A DNA stretch of 64,000 nt, from contig NZ_JANUQM010000004.1 in assembly GCF_030386795.1 (NCBI RefSeq), positions 333,530-397,529 on the forward strand. Reading direction: 5' to 3'. A program made the position numbers and the translations under genes. The notes under the pieces are model-generated. The model was not told the DNA's origin. It did not search any database and saw nothing but the letters and a program-made list of their open reading frames with translations. Position 1 is the first letter of the stretch. Each line of letters begins with the position of its first letter. Shown here one piece after another: positions 55,878 through 64,000 of this stretch. The stretch comes from Streptomyces sp. S.PNR 29. Lineage in GTDB: Bacteria > Actinomycetota > Actinomycetes > Streptomycetales > Streptomycetaceae.

Positions 55878-56341
55878 TGCGCAGAGGACGTCGGCTCGCG
55901 ATCGACGTCGGGGACGCCCGCATCGGGGTCGCCTCGTGCGACCCCGACGGGATCCTCGCCACGCCGGTCGAGACGGTCCCCGGGCGTGACATCCCAGCAG
56001 CTCAGCGGCGGTTGAAGCAGCTTGCCGAGGAGTACGAGCCGATCGAGATCGTCGTCGGTCTCCCTCGCTCCCTCAAGGGGGGCGAGGGCCCCGCCGCGGT
56101 AAAAGTTCGCGGCTTCGCTCAGGAACTGGCGCGCATGATCGCCCCCGTTCCGGTGAGACTGGTCGATGAGCGGATGACCACGGTGACGGCCAGTCAAGGA
56201 CTGCGCGCATCAGGCGTGAAGACCAAGAAGGGCAGGTCCGTCATCGACCAGGCAGCTGCTGTGATCATCCTGCAGCAGGCTCTGGAATCCGAACGGGTGT
56301 CAGGTAAAGCACCCGGCGAGGGCGTCGAAGTGGTCATCTGA
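55877..56341 (+). CDS. ruvX: Holliday-junction-resolvase-like RNase-H-fold protein RuvX (YqgF)
   Basis: A 154-residue protein of the YqgF/RuvX family, whose best supported role is 16S rRNA 5' end maturation; a resolvase role has also been claimed. The catalytic motifs are LAIDVGDARIGVA, VVGLPRSLKGGEG, VDERMTTVTA and IDQAAAVIILQ. An ATG at 55877 shares its first base with the alaS stop; a GTG at 55874 is also possible. Confidence 0.93.
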   Translation: MRRGRRLAIDVGDARIGVASCDPDGILATPVETVPGRDIPAAQRRLKQLAEEYEPIEIVVGLPRSLKGGEGPAAVKVRGFAQELARMIAPVPVRLVDERMTTVTASQGLRASGVKTKKGRSVIDQAAAVIILQQALESERVSGKAPGEGVEVVI

Positions 56342-56462
56342 TCGCGATACGGTAACGTTCCGCGCGATGCGACGGCGTTCGAACAGTCGCCGCACAACGA
56401 GAGGCGGAACGGTGGCCGAGCCGCAAAGACGGCTTCCACCGCCTCGCGGCTCTAGGGGATCG

Positions 56463-58124
56463 ATGACTGAGTATGGCCGGGGCCAAGGCTCCGAACCGTG
56501 GCATCCGGAGGACCCGTTGTACGGGGACGGCGGATGGGGAGGACAGCAGGCCCAGGTGGGCCGGCAGTCCCCCTACGGCGGCCAGCCGCAGCACTATCCA
56601 GAGCAGCCGCAGTACGGCGACTGGGGCACCGGCGAGCAGGACGGATACGGTCAGTCGCAGCAGCAGTACCAGCAGTACGACCAGCAGCAGTACGACCAGC
56701 ATTACGCCCCCCAGTCGCAGCAGGGCTACGACCAGGGCGGCTGGGCCACCGGCACGCACCCGCAGGTTCCGTACCCGGCCGACCCGGTCGACCCCTACGG
56801 TCAGCAGGCCGCCGCGTACGGCGCGGAGCAGTCCGACTTCTACGGCACGCCGGAGGGGTACCCGCCGCCGGAACCGCCGAGCCGCAGGCAGGCCGAACCG
56901 GAGCCGACGCGGACCGACTGGGACCCGGGGCCCGACCAGGGTGAGCACGCCTTCTTCGCGGGCGGCAACGATGACGACGACGCGGACGACGGCGACGGCG
57001 GGGACGGCCGTGGTGACCGGCGGGGCAAGGGCGGGAAGGGCAAGAAGCGCCGCAACGGCTGTGCCTGCCTGGTGGTGCTCCTGGTGCTCGCCGGCGGCGT
57101 GGGCGGAGTCGGATATTTCGGCTATCAGTTTTACCAGGATCGTTTCGGCGCGCCCCCGGACTATGCCGGGGAAGGCACGAAGACGATGGTGACCGTCGAG
57201 GTCCCCAAGGGCGCGCTGGGATACGAGATCGGCCAGAAGCTGAAAGCGGCGGGTGTCGTCAAGAGCGTCGACGCGTTCGTCGCCGCGCAGGAGCAGAATC
57301 CCGAGGGCAAAAAGATCCAGGCGGGTGCGTATCTGCTGCGGAAGCAGATGTCCGCCGCCAGCGCCGTGAAGATGATGCTCGACCCGAAGAGCCAGAACAA
57401 TGTGCTGGTGCGGCCTGGTGAGCGCAATATCAGCGTCTACAAGGCCATCGACGAAAAACTCGAACTGTCGTCGGGCACGACCAGGAAGGTCGCGCTCAAG
57501 CAGTACAAGAGCCTCGGACTGCCGAGCTGGGCGAACGACAACCCCGATATCAAGGACCCGGTGGAAGGATTCCTCTTCCCCGGTACCTATCCGGCGGCCA
57601 AGGGTATGAAGCCCGAGACGGTGCTGAAGGAGATGGTGACCCAGGCTGCCGCGAAGTACAACAGTTACAACCTCGCGGCGAAGGCCAAGTCCCTGAACCT
57701 GGAAAACCCGCTGCAGGTCGTCACGGTGGCCAGCCTCGTCCAGGCCGAGGGCAAGACGGACGACGACTTCCGCAAGATGGCGGAGGTGGTCTACAACCGT
57801 CTCAAGCCGACGAACACCGAGACCAACCAGCTGTTGCAGTTCGACTCGACGTTCAATTACCTGAAGAACGAGAGCAACATCAACATCAGCGAGTCGGAGA
57901 TCAACAGCAATACGGACCCGTACAACACGTACACCCAGAAGGGTCTGCCGCCCGGACCCATCGGCAACCCCGGTGACGACGCGCTGAAGGCGACGCTGAA
58001 TCCGACGCACGACGGCTGGATCTACTTCGTCGCGACCGACGGTGTGAACAAAACCGAATTCGCCAGGACCTACGCCGAATTCGAGAAGCTCAAGGACAAG
58101 TTCAATGAAGCCTCGGGCCGCTGA
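56463..58124 (+). CDS. mltG: Endolytic murein transglycosylase MltG with prion-like N-terminus
   Basis: A 553-residue protein that cuts nascent glycan strands at the membrane and so sets their length. The cytosolic N-terminus (residues 1-197) is Gln/Tyr/Gly-rich (for example QQQYQQYDQQQYDQHY) and has a DDDDADDGDG acidic patch. One membrane helix follows (200-220), then a LysM-like segment (TVEVPKGALGYEIGQKL) and the YceG catalytic domain with the likely active Glu429 in ASLVQAEGK and the LLQFDSTFNY motif. The ATG at 56463 is favoured over an ATG at 56367. The stop lies 20 bases inside aroE. Confidence 0.93.
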   Translation: MTEYGRGQGSEPWHPEDPLYGDGGWGGQQAQVGRQSPYGGQPQHYPEQPQYGDWGTGEQDGYGQSQQQYQQYDQQQYDQHYAPQSQQGYDQGGWATGTHPQVPYPADPVDPYGQQAAAYGAEQSDFYGTPEGYPPPEPPSRRQAEPEPTRTDWDPGPDQGEHAFFAGGNDDDDADDGDGGDGRGDRRGKGGKGKKRRNGCACLVVLLVLAGGVGGVGYFGYQFYQDRFGAPPDYAGEGTKTMVTVEVPKGALGYEIGQKLKAAGVVKSVDAFVAAQEQNPEGKKIQAGAYLLRKQMSAASAVKMMLDPKSQNNVLVRPGERNISVYKAIDEKLELSSGTTRKVALKQYKSLGLPSWANDNPDIKDPVEGFLFPGTYPAAKGMKPETVLKEMVTQAAAKYNSYNLAAKAKSLNLENPLQVVTVASLVQAEGKTDDDFRKMAEVVYNRLKPTNTETNQLLQFDSTFNYLKNESNINISESEINSNTDPYNTYTQKGLPPGPIGNPGDDALKATLNPTHDGWIYFVATDGVNKTEFARTYAEFEKLKDKFNEASGR

Positions 58125-58944
58125 CGCCCGCCGGGCCGCCGTGCTCGGCTCACCCATCGCCCACTCCCTGTCGCCGGTACTGCATCGCACCGCCTACGAG
58201 GAACTGGGGCTGACCGGCTGGACGTACGACAGGTTCGAGGTCGACGAGGCGGCGCTGCCCGGATTCCTCGGCGAGCTCGGGCCGGAGTGGGCGGGGCTGT
58301 CACTGACCATGCCGCTGAAGCGGGCCGTCATCCCACTGCTCGACGAGATCAGCGAGACGGCGGCCTCCGTCGAGGCGGTCAACACCGTGGTGTTCACCGA
58401 GGACGGGCGCCGGGTCGGGGACAACACCGACATCCCCGGGATGGTGGCCGCCCTGCGGGAGCGCGGCATCGACCAGGTGGACTCGGCCGCGATCCTCGGC
58501 GCCGGAGCCACCGCCTCCTCGGCGCTGGCCGCGCTGGCCCGGATCTGTACCGGTGAGGTCGTCGCCTACGTACGCAGCGAGGCCCGCGCCGCCGAGATGC
58601 GGCAATGGGGTGAGCGGCTCGGCGTCGCGGTGCGCATCGCGGACTGGGCCGACGCGGCGCGGGCGCTGCACGCCCCGCTCGTCGTCGCCACCACCCCGGC
58701 CGGGACGACCGACGCACTCGCCTCCGAGGTCCCGGAGATGCCGGCGACCCTGTTCGACGTGCTCTACGACCCGTGGCCGACCGCGCTCGCCGCCCGCTGG
58801 TCGGCGCACGGCGGGGCGGTCGTCAGCGGCCTCGACCTGCTGGTGCACCAGGCGGTACTGCAGGTCGAGCAGATGACGGGGCGCGCCCCGGCCCCGCTGG
58901 ACGCGATGCGCAAAGCGGGCGAGCACGCTCTGGCCGACCGCTGA
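58105..58944 (+). CDS. aroE: Shikimate dehydrogenase
   Basis: The 279-residue enzyme reduces 3-dehydroshikimate to shikimate with NADPH. The substrate-binding domain has GSPIAHSLSPVLH and SLTMPLKR with the catalytic Lys72, and NTDIPG with the catalytic Asp109. The nucleotide-binding domain has the GAGATASSALAAL loop. The ATG lies inside the last codons of mltG, so translation is coupled. It is physically close to aroC, aroK and aroB, separated by a 2Fe-2S fragment. Confidence 0.95.
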   Translation: MKPRAADARRAAVLGSPIAHSLSPVLHRTAYEELGLTGWTYDRFEVDEAALPGFLGELGPEWAGLSLTMPLKRAVIPLLDEISETAASVEAVNTVVFTEDGRRVGDNTDIPGMVAALRERGIDQVDSAAILGAGATASSALAALARICTGEVVAYVRSEARAAEMRQWGERLGVAVRIADWADAARALHAPLVVATTPAGTTDALASEVPEMPATLFDVLYDPWPTALAARWSAHGGAVVSGLDLLVHQAVLQVEQMTGRAPAPLDAMRKAGEHALADR

Positions 58945-58961
58945 CGGCGTACACCACGTGG

Positions 58962-59007
58962 CCGGTGGTGACCCTGTGAAACTCCTGTACCAGGGAGTAA
59001 CCACCGG
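58962..59007 (+). terminator. Hairpin after aroE
   Basis: CCGGTGGT (58962-58969) pairs with ACCACCGG (59000-59007), and an inner ACTCC/GGAGT pair (58981-58985 with 58994-58998) shortens the loop. It begins 18 bases after the aroE stop and has no T tract. Confidence 0.5.
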
Positions 59008-59119
59008 TCGTCATCTCCGGGCGGCCCGGCACCGTCGGCGGGCCGCCGACCTACGCGCCAGGCAGCGCCGACGCGGCGGTTCCCACGCCGCCCGCACCGG
59101 CCGATCCGGTCGTCGGTGA

Positions 59120-59305
59120 CACGAACAGGACGTCGCCCAGTGCGGCTACTGCCAGCCCGGACAGATCATCGCCGCCGTCGCTCTCCTCAAGCGCACCACC
59201 AACTCCACCGACGCCGACATCGACGAGATCGCCAACGTCTGCCGCTGCGGCACGTACTTCCGTATCCGCGAGGTGATCAGGAGCGCGGCGGCGCGGATGG
59301 GATGA
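59120..59305 (+). pseudogene. C-terminal fragment of a 2Fe-2S oxidoreductase subunit (IorA-like)
   Basis: The frame reads HEQDVAQCGYCQPGQIIAAV, then continues to NVCRCGTYFRIREVIRSAAARMG and a TGA at 59305. This is the second [2Fe-2S] cluster domain of molybdenum hydroxylase small subunits (isoquinoline 1-oxidoreductase / aldehyde or xanthine dehydrogenase type). All four cluster cysteines (CxxC and CxC) are kept, but the N-terminal ferredoxin-like domain is absent: the same frame meets a stop codon (59117-59119) immediately upstream and no start codon is found. No large-subunit gene is nearby. It is best read as a remnant between aroE and aroC. Confidence 0.8.
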
Positions 59306-59478
59306 CACAGGACCCCGGACTGTCGCGTCCGCCTTGTGGACCTGCGGCCGGGCACGGCGCCGGACGTGGGAGGATCGGAGGTGGCGGGCCGGGACCGCGC
59401 ACCCGGTCGAGCCGTCGCCGTACGCGAGGACACGCGTACGCAGGGCAGTAACCGGGGCGCGAGCACTGAGGAGCACCG

Positions 59479-62263
<2,785 letters not shown>

Positions 62264-62385
62264 GTCCCCGGGTGGGTCCTCCCCCCGATGCGCCTTACGA
62301 CACGGGCACTTCGGAGCGCCCCCGGCCGTTCACCAATCGACGGCAGGGGGCGGTACCGTTCGGATGGGGGGTGCCCCAACGCCTT

Positions 62386-62391
62386 TAGGCT
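62386..62391 (+). promoter_or_regulatory. -10 element before the P-loop protein gene
   Basis: TAGGCT would start transcription near 62398. That excludes the upstream GTG at 62392 as a start and supports the ATG at 62458. No strong -35 is visible. Confidence 0.4.
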
Positions 62392-62457
62392 GTGGGGGAA
62401 TGCGGGTTCTTTCCCGCCGTCAGCGCCTATCGCCTGTACGAGACGGAGTGGCACCGG

Positions 62458-63330
62458 ATGCAGCACGCAGTGGGTTCTCCGCTGCCGCCGCCCCACCAGC
62501 CGGGGCACGGACCGGCCGTCGGCTGGTCGCCGGCCGCACACCACCCGGGACACCCCGGGGCACACCAGGGTTCCGCCCCCGTGCCCCCGCCGCCCCCGGC
62601 ACCCGGCTACCCCGGACAGACGCCACATCCCACCGTCCAGCACCCCACGGTTCCGCAGCACACCCCGGCCCCACCCGCGCCGGACACCACGGGACACGTC
62701 CCGCTGCCGCCGGGCGGCCCCGTCGCCGTGCCCAGCGCGCCTCCCGCCACGGCCATCGCGCCCGACCCGGCCACCACCACCATCGCGGTGCTGCTCATCG
62801 GGCCCGCGGGCGCCGGCAAGACCAGCGTCGCCAAGTACTGGGCGGACCACCGCCGGGTCCCCACCGCCCACATCAGCCTCGACGACGTCCGCGAGTGGGT
62901 CCGCTCGGGCTTCGCCGACCCCCAGTCCGGCTGGAACGACAACTCCGAGGCCCAGTACCGCCTCGCCCGCCGCACCTGCGGCTTCGCCGCGCGCAACTTC
63001 CTGGCCAACGGCATCTCGTGCATCCTCGACGACGCCGTCTTCCCCGACCGCCCGGTGGTGGGCCTCGGCGGCTGGAAACGGCACGTCGGCCCCGGCCTCC
63101 TCCCGGTGGTCATCCTCCCCGGCCTCGACATCGTCCTGGAACGCAACGCCGAACGCACCGGCAACCGCCGCCTCACCGACGAGGAGGTCGCCCGCATCCA
63201 CGGCCGCATGGCCGGCTGGTACGGCTCGGGTCTGCCGATCATCGACAACTCCCAGCTGGACATCCCGGAGACGGCGAGGGTCCTGGACGACGTCCTGGCC
63301 AGGTCGATCGCGAGTCCGCCGAAGTGGTGA
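62458..63330 (+). CDS. P-loop ATP-binding protein with Pro/His-rich N-terminus
   Basis: A 290-residue protein. The first 100 residues are Pro/His/Gly-rich (SPLPPPHQPGHGP) and probably unfolded. The rest is a zeta-toxin/kinase-like P-loop domain: Walker A GPAGAGKTS, then SLDDVREWVRSGF, and a middle Arg-rich lid (VLERNAERTGNRRLTDEEV). The ATP site resembles small-molecule kinases of the AAA_33 type, but no substrate is evident. The ATG at 62458 has a GGAG site nine bases upstream. A longer version from 62392 would add 22 residues. Confidence 0.8.
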   Translation: MQHAVGSPLPPPHQPGHGPAVGWSPAAHHPGHPGAHQGSAPVPPPPPAPGYPGQTPHPTVQHPTVPQHTPAPPAPDTTGHVPLPPGGPVAVPSAPPATAIAPDPATTTIAVLLIGPAGAGKTSVAKYWADHRRVPTAHISLDDVREWVRSGFADPQSGWNDNSEAQYRLARRTCGFAARNFLANGISCILDDAVFPDRPVVGLGGWKRHVGPGLLPVVILPGLDIVLERNAERTGNRRLTDEEVARIHGRMAGWYGSGLPIIDNSQLDIPETARVLDDVLARSIASPPKW

Positions 63331-63520
63331 CCGTGCCCTAGCACACCCGCGCCCGCGACGCACCGGAGCGGCGGTGGCGACGCCGCCAACCCCGCCGCTC
63401 GGCACGGCCCTCTACCCCTCCACTACGGCAGCGGACGGGTAGGGGGCCATGCCGCAGCGGCCTCACCACACCACGGCGACCGCGCCCGGCCCACCGGCCG
63501 TGACGCCACCGACCACATCG

Positions 63521-63709
63521 CCGGGGGCCCGACGACCGCGGCGACCGCGCCCCGCGCCTTGGCTGTGGGCACACTGGCCTCATGGCCGGGGGCTCACGTA
63601 CCGCGGCGACCGTGCCCTGCCCCTTGGCTGTGGGCGCACCGGCTTCATGGCCGGGGGCTGCGCACGTCACGACCCCGCGCTGCCCACTGTGGGCGCGTCA
63701 GCTTCATTG
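63521..63709. repeat. Tandem repeat, about 65-bp unit, nearly three copies
   Basis: Units start at 63521, 63586 and 63651. The first two have exactly 65 bases and share CCGGGGGC at the start, TTGGCTGTGGGC in the middle and TCATGG at the end; the third is shorter (59 bases) and diverged. Traces of further copies reach about 63750. Confidence 0.8.
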
Positions 63710-63858
63710 CCCGAGGCAGCCGTGGGCGCACCGGCCTCACCGCCGGGGAACCGTGTACCGCCGCGACCGTGTCCCACCCACCGGCCGCACGCGCATCGGC
63801 ACTCGGCGGAGGTCTGCACAGCGACGCGCCCCCGACCCGCCTCTGCCCGCACGCCCAT

Positions 63859-64000
63859 GGGCCTCGCTGTCGGGGGCTGGTGCTGGGCTCGCCTGCGCGT
63901 GGGCCTTGCTGTCGGGGGCTGGTGCTGGGCTCGCCTGCGCGTGGGCCTTGCTGTCGGGGGCTGGTGCTGGGCTCGCCTGCGCGTGGGCCTTGCTGTCGGG
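63859..64000. repeat. Tandem repeat, 42-bp unit, at least 3.4 copies, continuing past the window
   Basis: Units at 63859-63900, 63901-63942 and 63943-63984 are almost identical (one base differs in the first), and a fourth begins at 63985. Because 42 is a multiple of three, any frame repeats a 14-residue peptide; on the minus strand one frame gives AQASPAPAPDSKAH and on the plus strand one gives WALLSGAGAGLACA. Whether either is translated cannot be seen from this end. Confidence 0.9.

Larger units (their letters stand above)
63331..64000. other. Non-coding interval with two families of tandem repeats
   Basis: No supported gene is seen between the P-loop gene and the window end. The interval holds the 65-bp repeat at 63521-63709 and the 42-bp repeat from 63859. 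The frames that run through it change character at each repeat boundary and lack ribosome sites. Confidence 0.55.

Noticed and set aside
63338..63858. Two short minus-strand frames in the repeat region, rich in EAGAPT-like peptides
   Set aside because: The peptides arise from the 65-bp repeat, the frame changes between copies, and no ribosome site or promoter is evident.

Overview
The window is a high-GC, densely packed piece of a Streptomyces chromosome. The evidence is the presence of ssgB (a sporulation protein confined to morphologically complex actinomycetes), the actinobacterial gene order ruvC-ruvA-ruvB-yajC-secD-secF-apt-relA, the phosphatidylinositol-mannoside operon, frequent GTG/TTG starts, four-base stop/start overlaps, and a dispersed Streptomyces intergenic repeat at about 21,425. 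From memory the order resembles the S. coelicolor block around SCO1493-SCO1541; this is recollection, not a search.

Layout. (1) 1-3,240: a cut-off DsbA-like gene, small membrane proteins, a CGNR zinc-finger protein, an 0.8-kb non-coding stretch with a 35-bp tandem repeat, and ssgB behind a sigma-H-like promoter. (2) 3,344-14,123: a small membrane protein, then two identical tRNA-Val(CAC) genes 10 kb apart. They bracket a rhamnogalacturonan uptake and breakdown locus (Tat-lipoprotein binding protein, two ABC permeases, a DUF624/YesL-like protein, a Tat-exported PL26-type exo-lyase) with a promoter and LacI-type operator, followed by a large membrane protein and a SRPBCC protein. (3) 14,180-18,718: DUF2207 membrane protein, DnaQ-like exonuclease, and an uncharacterised DUF4365 nuclease-like / OB-like gene pair. 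(4) 18,810-28,691: thrS, HIT protein, membrane protein, the EF-G2 paralogue with an altered G4 motif, and the pgsA - acyltransferase - pimA operon. (5) 28,746-41,062: pdxST, YebC, ruvCAB, yajC-secDF-apt and relA. (6) 41,140-49,890: DUF349 protein, cyclophilin, metallo-hydrolase, hisS, an ABC exporter with its own two-component system, and a VKOR homologue. (7) 49,935-58,944: rarA, rpsD with a long leader, then DUF948 - small protein - alaS - ruvX - mltG - aroE. (8) 59,120-63,330: a fragment of a 2Fe-2S oxidoreductase subunit, aroC-aroK-aroB, and a P-loop protein. (9) 63,331-64,000: non-coding, with 65-bp and 42-bp tandem repeats.

How the genes work together. Four recombination genes (ruvC, ruvA, ruvB, rarA) sit behind two copies of the same DNA-damage (RecA-NDp / PafBC-type) promoter motif, TTGTCAGTG-N8-TAnnnT, at 31,822 and 49,905. 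The 4.4-11.1 kb locus is best read as one regulated unit for importing and cleaving pectin rhamnogalacturonan fragments. Most remaining genes are housekeeping: translation, secretion, (p)ppGpp control, PLP synthesis and the shikimate pathway. Almost all long reading frames on the opposite strand of these genes are shadows of the high-GC code and are not listed.
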